Assembly: GCA_019279435.1 (NCBI GenBank)
Contig: JAAALK010000286.1
Location: 51,098,289 to 51,162,288 of the forward strand
DNA: 64,000 nucleotides
Direction of reading: 5' to 3'
Source of the DNA: Zizania palustris
Lineage: Eukaryota; Streptophyta; Magnoliopsida; Poales; Poaceae
Part shown: one piece after another, positions 10,621-22,500 of the stretch
Layout of the letters: each line of letters opens with the position of its first letter
Position numbering within the stretch: position 1 is the stretch's first letter
Position numbers and translations under genes: made by a program
Notes under the pieces: generated by a model
The model's database searches: none
Seen by the model: only the letters and a program-made list of their open reading frames with translations
Told to the model about the DNA's origin: nothing

Positions 10621-13600
10621 TGTCGCGCCCCGATTTAATAAATCAGGACTTTATTGAAATTCCATAGAAAATGAATAAAACAAGACGTTCCTCATGCGAC
10701 CACGTACAAATACGAGCAATCATTCACGGTTCGTAGACCGCATTAATACAAAAGTGAATAAAGGTGAAGAGAAACTAATAAAATAAGGGTCCTAGATGAA
10801 CGCCTCCTTCCAGTCTCGCCTTGATTGGGTCGCTACTCCAGACCTTCATCCTCCTCGTAGTAGACGGGCTCTGATGTTGTAAGTCAACGGGGTGAGTACA
10901 GATGTACTCAGCAAGCCACCGAATGCAAATATAATGCAAGGTAATAACAAGGGAGAAAGTGGCTAGTTTTGCAGAAACAGCATATTTGTAAAGCGTTAAA
11001 TGTGAGCATTTGATTAGTACGGAAAAGTAAACATGTGAATGCATCATCTTCTAACTCGAGGAGTACGTTTCACCTCCTCGCACAACAGTCCTTATATGCC
11101 ATGAATAACTCAAACATTCAACCAATTGTAAACTAACTGCGAGTAGTCACACAACCCGCCCTTGACCGTGGGCTCGGCTTTTCGAAAAGATTAAATTACT
11201 CTGATCAGAGATGTACCACTGTACCCACAAGGCACGCACTCATCACTTACACCGAAGTGTAACGAGATGACCCATTTCACGGGAACTCGTGCCAAAACCT
11301 TCCATATGGTCTTCCCCGGCTCAACAGCACCCTCTTATAGGTTTCATATGGTGTCCCGACGCGTCGGTGCCCCACCATACCCCCCCTTGAGCCTCCTTTG
11401 GTATAAGTCGCCCGCAGGCTAGCCCCTTGCCCCCTCCACTATGGTGCCGAGAGACGGAGTGTTCCACACTTCCAGTTAGGACTTACCCATTAGACTTGTG
11501 GTTGGTACGGAAGTGCTTTGCAACAGATCCCGCAGACCGGTCCTTATAGTGCCCCGGGTGCGACCAACCAGTTTCCGAGCTTGCACCCGGAACCCACCAT
11601 ACTTATAACCTAGCCAACTCCACAGAGTCCAGAGACAAGAATAACGGGGTATTTCATATACCAGAATCCATCTATCTACGACTCATTCTTTATATCCTAT
11701 AGCAGTTGTGCCAGTACATTGGGCACTAGCTAATATTGTTATAGTAGAGTGACAAGGAGTTAAGGTTCAATAAGCATGGCTTGGGTTTGCACACAAGGAC
11801 GGGGATCTAATAATTATAAGTGTAAGGCTTGATTATTGGACTAATGCAATATTAACCTATGAGTTATAGCGATAATTTATTAAAACATGGGCTCAAATAT
11901 GATCAACTGTTTCCACAGAGGTGGTCGATGACTTGCCTTGATCCGTGAATGGTGAAGGTGGATCCTCGGGGTAAGACTCGGGATCTTCGATGACGTTGTA
12001 GTCTTCTCGATACGGAAAAGTAAACACAACATTCAATAAACAATCCAAAATCAAGCATATAAGCATACAAGTTGTTGTTGGATTTAAGTAAGTGAGATAG
12101 AGTCTTAAATTCTAGGGAATTGTTACTTAAATATTTAAGGTTGATTCCTAATGAGATTTCTGAATTTATGACTTGATGTAATTTATTTTTCCTAGGGGTT
12201 TTTATTTCCTCTTGTTAGAGATGAACTAAAAAGGTATTAACTTTGATGTTTTTATGGTATCAAAGATAGTGACTTTAAAATATTAAGTCTTTGAAGTTTG
12301 TTATAAAGTATGGATCTTTACTATTAAAAAGGGCTTTGTGTAATATGATTTAGTGGAACAAAGTGGGTAAAAATGAATATTCTATTTTTATTGTATTAGA
12401 AATAGTAAACTCAAGTTGTTAGGTTTTTTTTTTGAAGTTATTATATAAGTTGTAGTATAGTTTCATAAAGTGTTTAACTTTTATTATCTGAATTACTTAA
12501 TTACCCTACAAGGCCTTTTGCAATATTAATTAATAGATTAAAGTGGGCAAAGTGAACATGTTATTTTTATTGCATTAAAACAGTAGAATCAAGTCATTAA
12601 GTCCTTTGAATTTATTATGTCATTTGCATGATATTTTTGTAAAGTGTTGTATTTCCATTATATGAATTAATCATTTATTTTAAAGGGTCTTGGAAATGGT
12701 GGTTAGTAAATTAAAATGATCAAAATGAATTATTATATTTTTATTGGCTTATAAACAGTGTACTGGAGTCAATATATCATCTAAAATTAATATATGAATT
12801 TTTAAGAGTTTTTCTGATTTATTTAAATGAAATAATAATTAAACCTCCAAGGGGTCTTAGGAATGTTATCTAATAAAATGTCTTGGACAAAATGGTCATT
12901 TATTGTATTAATAACAGTGAAATGGAGCCATTATATCTTCTGGAATTAATTTATAAATTTTAGGGGTTTATCTGAATTATTTTATTGAAATATTAATTAA
13001 TTCCTAAAGGGGACTTTTCTTTATTATTTAATAAGATTATTATGTGACAAATAAACATATTGTTTTTATTGCATAAAAGTGTAGAGGATGAAAAGACAAA
13101 TTTTCCAGAATCAAAATGGTGAATTTTGGAGTTAAATTGAGCAAGATATGAATTTTTAAAGTTTAAAGTATTTTTCTGAATTTATTTAAACCAGAAATTA
13201 GTTGCGGGTCCACGATGAGCCAGGTCCACCATGGACCTGCGCACTGTGCGCTGGACCGGCCAGATCTGGACCGTCCGATCCAGATCTAACGGTTGGATGC
13301 GATGCGGGGCGGTTAAGTGAGATTGGAGGGCTCGGATTGACCGATACCGGTCAACCCAGGTCAAAGCCATCCGGGCCCTCGATCTCAGGTCTTAATCGCA
13401 GCCATCCGCGTGGCATCCGACAGCCACAAATTGATCCGGCACGGCGGCGGCACGGGGGAGCCAGGAGGCTTCGTCCCCAACTCCGGCCGAGCGGCGGCGA
13501 GCTCCGGCGATGGCGTGCGGCGGCCCAATGCCCTCGGTGTTGGCAAAAATGGAAAGAGGAGGGGAAGGGGGTCACGACCGTACCGGAGCCGGTGGAGAAA

Positions 13601-14611
13601 GGTGACCGGCGGCGACCCGGCGAGGAGAGGGGGCGGCGAGGTTCTCGGGTCCAATGGCGACGACGAGTTCCGGTAGTGCTTCGGTCCAACGGAGGTGGGG
13701 CCGAGGCAGAGGGCGTGATGGCGGTCCTGACGGGGGCGACGGCGAGGGCGGCGTTGGCTCGGAGCGCCGGCGAGGGCCTGCCGGAGTTGTAGTCGGGCAA
13801 AAGAGCTAAAAACCGAAGGGGCGGCTCGGGAAGGCGTGGCTAGGCTAATTGTGGGTGGCCTGAGCTGCGGTGAAGGCCAGAGTTTATATAGGACCATCGG
13901 CGGTGTGGATACCTTGAACCGAGACGAGATTGTGTCGGGTTTATGGGGGAAAGTGTTCACCGGAGTATGGCAAGTCTCGGCAGGGGATCAATTTGGCAGA
14001 TCCGGTCGAGATATGGCGGCCGGCGGCGAAAAAGGCAAGGGAGGGGCGCCGGCAAAAGGAAAGGGGAGAACTACCATCGAGGAAGACGACCCTGACAGGT
14101 GGGTCCCACCTGTCAGTGAGCGCGCGCAGAGGAGTGAGGGAATGACGAGCGGGCCCGGAGTGGCAGCGGCAGCGGAGGGGCGTATGAGAGGCTGGCGCGT
14201 GGGCCTGAGCGCGGTGCGGTGCGGAGGAGAGAGGGGACGGCGCGCCGACAGGTGGGTCCCGCCTGTCGGTGGGCGCGGCCGGACTGGGCTGGGCTGAAAG
14301 GCCTTTGAAGGGGATTTCCGGGTTTCGGCCCAATAAGTTTTAAAATGTATTTTCCATTAAATTTAATTCCAGAAATTCAAATATTTGCTTAAGGCTTGAA
14401 GATCTATTGGAAAAATTTTGTAAAAATTCTCAAAAATATTTCTTGGTCTCTAGTTTATCCCATAAAATTTTCAAGTCCAAATTTTGAATATTTGTCTCTG
14501 TTTGGCTTTAATAGGGCTCTTTTAGGATTTTTTTTTAATAACAAAATGCAGAAATTCATTTAATATTATTTTTCCTTTATTTTATTCCCTTTTAATTTTG
14601 GGGCTGTTACA
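10621..14611 (-). mobile_element. Solo LTR of gypsy family A nested in the family B LTR, with target duplication TAGAG
   Basis: The segment starts TGTCGCGCCCCGATTT, ends GGGGCTGTTACA and is 3991 bp long. It is flanked by perfect 5-bp repeats TAGAG at 10616-10620 and 14612-14616. No internal gag-pol is present, so this is a solo LTR left by recombination between the two LTRs of a full element. The related LTR B copy at 49053-52597 has the uninterrupted target: CTCTA at 49556-49560, the complement of TAGAG, in matching flanks. A minus-strand TATA-like element lies near 13880. The GC-rich part (13200-14300) gives several long overlapping ORFs on both strands, all of which are LTR sequence and not genes. 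Confidence 0.95.
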
Positions 14612-15119
14612 TAGAGGTTGGGACCTCTATCCGTGGGTATTAAGCACTTAGAATTTATAAACTATAAATATTTCCTTGAGAACCATAGCCGCTCTTTGTA
14701 TCCTGCATCTATACTACTTCCAAGACTTGCTGAGTACTCTTGAGTACTCACCCTTGTTGTTTTACACCCCCACACCAGAGTTTGCTAATCTTCGGAGGAC
14801 GTCAAGAATCTTGAAGGTGAATATGAAGTTGTTGCCGATGAAGATATAGAAGATTAGGGTTTCGGGCCTAGTCCCCAAGTGGTGTTTGGATAGTAGTACA
14901 TGCTTGAGTGATGAAATGCTTCCGCTGTGTTTTTGTAATGATTGTTGCTGCGAGGTATGCCTCTTTAGCAGCTTTTGTAATACTTAATTATTGTAATTTT
15001 CTTTCTGTAATGTACTACTATCGAATGGAACAATTTCAACGACGATATTGTTCGTCTTCGATGAAGTACCGGCTCGTCCCGCTCGATGGTATTTCCGAGT
15101 CCCGGGACGGGTCGTTACA

Positions 15120-15334
15120 GTTTGCATCTATGCCATGAATTTGGGGTAGTCCTAGGCCTATATGGACTACCCCTTAGCTACGCCCCTGGTCTCATGGTGT
15201 GAGATAACACGTTTATTATCATGACTGCATGCGTGTGTGATATAAATAATTAAATAGATACACATATTTAAAATAAATAATATATGTAATGATAAGATAA
15301 ATATGATTGGTATGACACCATAGACACATGTCAA

Positions 15335-15367
<33 letters not shown>

Positions 15368-15914
15368 CAATGATAATAAAATAAATAGCCATCGTGAAAT
15401 ATTGTGTTTTGTAGAGACCGATGTAATATTTCAAAGGAAATATATCATGCATCTTTAAAATAAAAAGGAGATAAATCTAAATAAAATTAATCACATATTT
15501 TAAATGTGGATCAACTATGCATAATTTAATAAATAAGAAATGAGAGCATCGAGGCGTCTAGCGCTTCTTGCATGCATGCAACTTGCGCAGATTAAAGAGC
15601 AGGAATCTCTGCCTCTCCCAGACTCCCACCAATCCACGCATGCAGTCAACAGCCCTGCAGCTCCGCCCACGTCACGTGCGCACACGTCCTGCACGCGCCC
15701 ACTTCCCCACTAGCCAACTCGCCCACTCGCCCGCGCACGGCCGCACAGGTGCCTAGATTCCTCTATGAATGTCACACGCTGCTGCGGAAGCGAGAGAAGA
15801 GTTTCTCCTGCGGCTCTTCTTACAATCTCCACAAACAAGTGATTAGAAAAAAGGAAGTACTTTATAAAAATCATGTTCTTCATCCATATTTTTCTTTTTC
15901 TTCTCAAAAATTAA
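15120..15914. other. Intergenic sequence with a (TA)n/(TG)n microsatellite
   Basis: AT-rich sequence with a TA repeat running into TG near 15335-15367, followed by a short GC-richer stretch at about 15560-15800. I see no gene and no recognisable transposon ends. Confidence 0.6.
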
Positions 15915-15934
15915 ATGTATATACGTATCATAGT

Positions 15935-17330
15935 TTTAGAGTCAGCTTTTTGGTACGAACATAGGAATGCATATCATAAAACATAACTCTAGGCTCAATC
16001 TTTTGGTACAAGTCTAGGAATGTATATCATAAAACATAAGCCTAAGTTTCGGCCTTTTTGGGACAAGTTTAGGAATGTACATAATAATCTTAAACTCGGT
16101 CTTTTGGTATAAATTTAGGAATGTATATATAAATCATAATCTAGGTTCGGTCTTTTGATACAAGTTTAGAATGCATCATATCATAGTCCTAAGCTCGGCC
16201 TTTTGGTACAAGCCTAGGAATGTATACCATAAATCATAGTTCTAAACTTGATCTTTTGGTATAAGTTTAGGAATGCGTTTTCATATCATAATCCTAGTCT
16301 CGGCCTTTTGGTACAAGCTTAGGGTTTCTTTGGTTAAGCTTTGGTTAAGCTTTTGAGAGCAACTTTTGTTTCCTAAAAATCAAAAGCTCAAACCAAAAGG
16401 TATTTCCAGCCCAACAGATTTCTCCAAAAGTGACTTTCGACATAGTGTAAAATTCACATCCCCTCCAGACCGGCTTCGGCGGCTTCGGCTTCGTTCTTTC
16501 AACGTCCGCTCCCTCGATTTCCAGGCTCTGCACGCGCCTCCTGCCCCCATAGTCACCATCCCACCGGATCCCTAGCTCACCGAAGCCCGTCGGTCGCTAG
16601 ATTTGAGATTTTTAGGCAGTTGTTCATGCAAAGATGAATTGATTCAATTTTTTTGAAATTTGCACTCGCTTATTTTTCTTTAATTTCGCTTATCTGTTAT
16701 TATTTATTATAGAAGAGAAAAAGAATTCTTTTAGCATACAATTTGGCGGAAACTAAAAACCTAAAATTTTAGACTAATTTGACCCGTTGAAACAAGGAAA
16801 GTTAAAACTTGTCCATTTTTATATAACAAGGATGGAAATCCTAACAGAATTAAGCAATTCAATGAGTATCTGAACTGAAATAATTTAGTGTAATAGGGAT
16901 ATTATAAAAATTTTACACGGTTCACAGTTCAAAGCAGCTTCTCCACAGCCGTTTCAGCCAAACGACTTTCGGCTTTCTCACAGCTGACATCTCACAACAA
17001 CTTTTCTACAACCCACAACCAACAACAGTTTTTTTTTACAGCCACAACTCAACCAAACACACCCTTAGAATTGCATATCATAAATCATAGTCCTGAACTC
17101 AGGCTTTTGTTACAAGTTTAAGAATGTATATTGATATCAAAATTCCAGGCTCAGACTTTTAGTACAAGTCTAAAAATGCATATTATAAATCATAGTCCTG
17201 AACTCTCGACCTTTTGATACAAGTCTGGGATTGCATAATATAAATCATAATCATAAACTCAGCCTTTTGGTACAAACCTAGAAATACATGTCATAATCTC
17301 AGACTCGACTTTTTAATACGAGTTTAAGAA
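15935..17330. repeat. Degenerate tandem array, unit about 50 bp, split by a Tourist-like element
   Basis: The unit resembles TCATAATCCTAAGCTCGGCC, then TTTTGGTACAAGTTTAGGAATG. The CTTTTGGTACAAG core recurs at about 15948, 16001, 16055, 16102, 16153, 16201, 16253 and 16306, and again after the insertion at about 17104, 17157, 17211, 17264 and 17310. At least 13 copies are present, each diverged by substitutions and small indels. No reading frame is preserved. It could be a minor local satellite or the decayed internal tandem block of an older element. Confidence 0.85.
16322..17064. mobile_element. Tourist-like (PIF/Harbinger type) element inside the tandem array, target duplication TTA
   Basis: The element is 743 bp. 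Its left end GGGTTTCTTTGGTT pairs with the right end AACCAAACACACCC, and it is flanked by TTA at 16319-16321 and 17065-17067. Joining the flanks recreates a normal array unit, so the insertion point is clear. TTA or TAA duplications with GGG-type ends are typical of Tourist/Harbinger elements. It has no transposase ORF and is non-autonomous. Confidence 0.82.
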
Positions 17331-17553
17331 TATCATATGAAAAGACACAACATTATTCAATCGATATTCACCGTGTAATATTTGAAAAGTGGCAAAACTA
17401 AGGCTTACGAGAGAACTCACGGAACATACTGGTGAGGCTAATAATAAACTAATGCAAAAAGTTTCAATTGCATTTATGATATCATTATAGTAATAAAACC
17501 GAATGTCAAAATAAATTCCAAGTTATTACAAATAGCCATAGCAAATGACATTA

Positions 17554-17856
17554 GGGCATGTATAATGGTATAGATAGCCGTTGTCTGTAGATTTTTGAAA
17601 TTTACAACGCAGACAGCTAAATAGTCAACTAGTACAACTCATACACAATAGTTGTCTGTTTAATTCTCTACAAAATATTTAATGTTTGTATGTAACCATG
17701 ACTCATAGATTTTAAATATGCATTGGAGCATGAGCTATTGTTGTCTCTTCATCAAGAGACAGCTTGCATCTCTCTCATCATTTATTGCTGCGAAATGAGA
17801 GTTTTTTGCAAAATGTCCAGCTTATAAACAGCTCAAAACTATCATTGTACATGCCC
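17554..17856. mobile_element. MITE with TTA target duplication and ends GGGCATGTATAATGG / CATTGTACATGCCC
   Basis: A 303-bp element with nearly matching inverted ends, flanked by TTA at 17551-17553 and 17857-17859. Size, ends and duplication fit the Tourist superfamily. It has no coding capacity. Confidence 0.82.
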
Positions 17857-17859
17857 TTA

Positions 17860-19917
17860 GTAGCGTTGGCAATTTGAGTGCCCGCACGTCAATGCCTTGT
17901 CTGGCACTGATATGATGTTTATTCTTTGAAGCTCCAAATTATTTGAGACATCTCTTGGCATGCGAAAAAAATATGGTTTTATGATTAAAATTGCATGTGT
18001 TCTAAACATCATTAGCACGAAACTCCACATAACGTAAATTAAAATAAGCGCATCTTTCCTTTTTGGCCAGCATAAATGCCAAGAAAACATATACCATTGC
18101 ATTATAAGATTAATGCATTTTTTCCTTTAGTTGATAAAACATAGACATGGTTTCATCCATGTTCTTTTGTTTGGTCATCTACAAGGGATATAAATCACGG
18201 GTATACACACGTATTAGGCACATAATTAATATCACGAAAGAATTGACTAATACATGCAACTAGTGAGTAAAATTAAAACATAAATATATACACTAAACAA
18301 CTCAACATTTATATAGGTCACGTCGCATCATATAAAAAAGGGTCAACTAGGTTTTTCATATAAGTTCTACGGTATAAATATAAGGTCAAAAAATACGTAC
18401 AAATACAAATGACTCATAAGTATGTTATCGACCGCCGTTTCATTCCGTCTCCCAAGACCAGTGACCTAGTGATTAGGAGAGAATTAGTAGTTTAGCGAGT
18501 ACAAGCCAGAAAAGTTATGTCTTTCAAAAAATCTTATCAATCGATGTAGTATTTGGAGTGAATTCTGAGTTCTAACGATGATGTACCTGGAATTGAAGCA
18601 AACAATTTCAGATTGCCTAATAATTTCTTGTTCTTATTTTTGTTTAAATGAAGCCAACAAATTAAACAGCTAAATTCCGATCATTTCAACGAACAGTATC
18701 ATTAAGATTGCAAATTTATATTGATTGCTGCATCTCTCAGTTTATTTGAATCACAAGAGACTGAAATATAATCCGTTTTCTTATTAACACGTGCACCCAA
18801 AAGAAAAAAAATAGTAAACACAACATAACAAGTAAATTAATAAAAATTATTGTATCATGTTTTAAGTTAATTATATTATTTATATTTTTTAATTATATAT
18901 TTTTTATATCCATTCCACTATCATTTTCAAATATGTAATATAGATAGATATAAAGTATAGATGATATGTAGGGGCGTTGGGGTGGGGGCTTCGGTGGCGT
19001 CGTGTCGGGCGGCAACTTTAGCGGCATCTAGGTAGACTGGGCGGGGGCTTCAGTGGTGTCGCGTCAGGAGTGAGGGCTTCAACGGTGTCGCGTTGGGGCG
19101 AGGCTCTAGCGGCGTCGAGGCAGCAGCGCTGGGGCGGTGGCTTCAGGCGGTGAGGCACCCTCGGGTAGCGGTGGTGAGGCAGTCTCAAGTGTCGTTCGAT
19201 GGATGTAGTATTTCTGTATTTGGAAGGAATTTTTGCTCTTATGCCACAAAGTTGGGTGATGTTTACTTTTTTGTCATATCTTGTGTGTTTGATAACCGGG
19301 CGCCACATGTCATACACTTATATAAGACAAAAGAACAAATTTCACCCGTACCTTTAACTAGTACTAATAAAGTGAGCTGGACGGAAGCATACCTTCTTCG
19401 AATCAGTGTTTTTTTTCCAACCAAGTGTCACATGTCCACACGATCATTGTCAGAGTGTCACTCTAATTGAAATGTTAAAATCTGATCAGATTTTTTTTCT
19501 ACACATTCACGTGTTCGTCCGATTGACCTGTCTGGCTAAGTTCCTTTCACCTTGTTCAGCCGGATTCACCGTTATGCTATTCGTCGCACTGACTCATCCC
19601 TGTCGTGAGAAGTCGAGCAACTGTAACATTTTTGAACTAGTACTAGATTGACATATAAATAAATTTTTTTTTAGAAAATACTATAATACATATTAATGAA
19701 AAAAACGCACTGTTTTTAATTTCAACGTCGTGACGCTGTTAGGGAAATAAAAGCTGGGCAGAAAAGCCGACATGAATCAGTAGAACGACAACCGTGAGAA
19801 GAAAAGGTTGTGATTAGTCCACGTCAACAGAGTTGTTCACCCATCATGGAAAAGAAGAAAAGAAAGTATACCCGTACGAAAGATAAAAAGATGGCAACCG
19901 GTCACATCAAAATGCAA
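17860..19917. other. Intergenic sequence with a GC-rich patch
   Basis: Mostly AT-rich with no gene I can support. At about 18970-19180 there is a GC-rich stretch made of imperfect repeats of a GGCTTCAGTGGTGTCGCG-like motif. Its ORFs are products of this composition. The remainder shows no recognisable element ends. Confidence 0.55.
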
Positions 19918-20268
19918 AGTTATTTACAGTTTTATATCATTGTTTTTTAAATTATAACATCAGCTTTACAACTGAATCAAATATCATCTCTCAATAGATA
20001 ATTTCATTTCATTATTTCCTAGGTTAACTAGTGTAATTAAATGCAACTAGCTCTTATTAAATACCCTCTCTCTGATGAAATGATTTGGTCCTCAATGGTT
20101 GTTTCATTTCGTTTCATCCGTCTTGGAAACGAGTTAACACTATATCATGGTGATGACACTACTTTCTTCTCTTTCCTCATTAATTGAATGACATATAGCA
20201 AAAAATCTGATGTAACATGGTAATTAATATCATGAAATACCCCATGAAAACCCCTATTGTAAATAGCC
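19918..20268. mobile_element. MITE, diverged copy of the element at 36789-37132
   Basis: The internal sequence (for example CATCCGTCTTGG and ACTTTCTTCTCTT) aligns with the element at 36789-37132. The right end CCTATTGTAAATAGCC is followed by TAA at 20269-20271. The left end is eroded, so the start is approximate. Confidence 0.7.
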
Positions 20269-20454
20269 TAAACATGTACATGTATTGTAGAAACAAAACA
20301 ATTAATCGGTGCACTGCATTCTAGATGGAAATTCAGGATTTATTTCTAAGACGAGTTTGAAGTCCACGTTGCCCAAAAGCTATCCGTAGAATAAACAATT
20401 TTATAACTAGTCTATATATATTGTAGAAGTGGTCTACATGCTAATTAATTTGGG

Positions 20455-20935
20455 ATCCACAAAAATTAGCATTTGTTATTGTTGGGTACACAATGGAAGA
20501 AAACAAAAGATGTAGCATTAAAGTGGACTTTTAAGGTTATGGTGCACTTTAAAAAAATCTTATAGTGTGGTTCCACAGTGTGTAAGGCTAGCTATAAGGC
20601 TATATTTAATATTTAAGACTATCTTTTTATCCACATTGTGGATACCCTATGGACAACCACATGTCTACAATAGTATTGTTCCAAATAGTATTAAGGTGGG
20701 ATCCACAAAAAGTTAGCATTTGCTATTGTTGTATGCAAACAAAAAATCTAGCATTAAATAGTGGGACTCACAAAAATTTATCGCTTTATGATTTTATGGT
20801 CACACCTTTGATTTTATGGTCACACCTTAAGTTTATGGTACATTTTAGAATTTTTTTTCTTATGGTATCGTTGCACAATGTGTAAGGCTAGTAACAAAGT
20901 TATATTTAATACTTAAGGCTATTTTTTGGATGCCC
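20455..20935. repeat. Imperfect direct duplication of about 240 bp
   Basis: The block from GGGATCCACAAAAATTAGC (about 20452) to TGTAAGGCTAGCTATAAGGC (about 20600) recurs from GGGATCCACAAAAAGTTAGC (about 20699) to TGTAAGGCTAGTAACAAAG (about 20900). The second copy contains an additional short local duplication of GATTTTATGGTCACACCTT. No coding function is visible. Confidence 0.75.
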
Positions 20936-22186
20936 TAACTCTAGCTATCCATACGCTTAAAGACCACCCATAGAGAATAAAAAAAATATCCGTTTTTTAT
21001 TTTTACCATTGTGTGAGTGTTAATACTGTGGAGGGATCCACTTATATTTTTATGCTACTTGATACATTGTGAAATTTACGATTGTTATAGACCATTTCTC
21101 TTATACCCGTATATAATGACCACTTAATCTATACACATTGATGCTGCCCCGATGTTATTGGGGCGAGATACAAGATTCATGACATCCTTTTACAGAGTGA
21201 TTTTGATGGAACAAAACAAAATACTTATTCTTTTATTTATCAAGTTTTAAGGAGATTATATTTGACTAAGTCTATCGAGGATTTGGATCTTATTTTTTAT
21301 GTCCCTGTCACTATTATTTTCAAATTACAGATGTTATAATTATAATATAAATGTTATAATAAGATGCCATAGTAACTCAGAGAAAATTAAATCATGAGTT
21401 GCTGTCCAAATTACCATGTTTAGATGTTAAGATCGTAATACCTTAACTATTTTAGGCGACTTGTTTATTCATGTTTAACATTCGTTTGACTTATAGAGTA
21501 TTTTTAAAATACCAATTTGAATAAATAAATGCTAAAAATGAACCAACCATACATGCTTTTACATTCTATCATACAAATTTGTTCTCACAAAGTAAACTAC
21601 TATTTCCTAGCAAATAAAACATTAGCAATATTATCACTGACTTTGCTCTCCATCCGTTATCACAATTTAAAACAAACCGTATAAGAAAGTGATAGTTTAC
21701 TTACATTTACACGTGACATCCACAAAACGACAAAACGACATCATTAAAACGTGTGAAACCATTAGAGGTGGTTGGTTAAATTTAGACCCACCAAATCAAA
21801 TATTTAATTGATAATTAGACCTATTAAATTTAGGTTAATTATAAAATTAAATACATAGATGAGGGCTAATTTATGAGACGAATCTATTAAGCCTAATTAA
21901 TATATTATTAGCATATTTTTACTATAGCATCATATTGTCAAATCATAAACTAATTAAGTTTAATCGTTGTTTACTTCGGACTAAAGGAACCGAATACTCC
22001 TGTTCTCATCTAGCGTGTGCGAGGAAATTAGGCCATGTTTAGATCCCATGAACTAATTGTTAGTACTAATTTTTAGCCTTAGTTCATCCAAATAGCCCAA
22101 CTAATTACTAAATTAATTGTTAGTTTATAGGCCAATTAATGGTTAGTCATTAATCCACAAAAATGAACTAATGGCCCTTAATAGGG
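20936..22186. other. Intergenic sequence with MITE remnants
   Basis: At about 21765-22000 there is a stretch (TGAGACGAATCTATTAAGCC, ATAGCATCATATTGTCAAATC) resembling the middle of the MITE at 32649-32990. At about 22031-22186 there is another repeat-like unit starting GGCCATGTTTAGATCCCATG. No gene is visible. Confidence 0.55.
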
Positions 22187-22500
22187 GCCTGGGTTTCCGA
22201 TTCCTCACCTCCGTAGGATAGTGGGCTCTGTTGTGTTTCGGCAAAACCGCCCTAGGTTTTTGATTCCTCAGCGCCATCATAATTCAAAATACTATAGTAA
22301 AATGATCTATGTATCCTAGAGTAGTAGCCTTGAAAAAAAATCTATAGGGAGGGTCACAAGCCTACTTCGGTGAGGCCTTCTTCCAGATGACTCTCACATA
22401 GAGGTAGAGGAGAAGTAATGGTTTAGATGAAGCAGAGCTATGGAGGTGAGGAATCGGAAACCCAGGCCGGTTTGGCCGGAACACAACAGAGCCCGCTAGT
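22187..22500. repeat. Inverted repeat with blocks in swapped order
   Basis: On the left, CCTGGGTTTCCGATTCCTC (about 22190) is followed by GGGCTCTGTTGTGTTTCGG (about 22222). On the right (22440-22497) the same two blocks occur in inverted orientation. Read as reverse complement, the GGGCTCTGTTGTG block there precedes the CCTGGGTTTCC block, the opposite order from the left arm. It is probably the rearranged ends of a DNA transposon that I cannot assign. Confidence 0.6.

Larger units (their letters stand above)
8582..15119 (+). mobile_element. Family B LTR, right-hand 2.5 kb, interrupted by a solo LTR of family A
   Basis: The sequence 8582-10620 plus 14612-15119 matches the reverse complement of the complete solo LTR at 49053-52597 along its length, including the blocks around the GAGTACTC motif and the terminal GACGGGTCGTTACA. 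It ends in CA at 15119. About 2542 bp are present against 3545 bp in the complete copy, so roughly 1 kb of the left end is missing in the gap. The orientation is inferred from similarity of its 3' region to the corresponding region of family A LTRs. Whether a full internal region belonged to this copy cannot be decided, because the left boundary is hidden. ORFs in this segment are not genes. Confidence 0.85.

Noticed and set aside
13202..14333. ORFs up to 196 codons on both strands
   Set aside because: They are within the solo LTR 10621-14611, in its GC-rich leader part, with no domain similarity.
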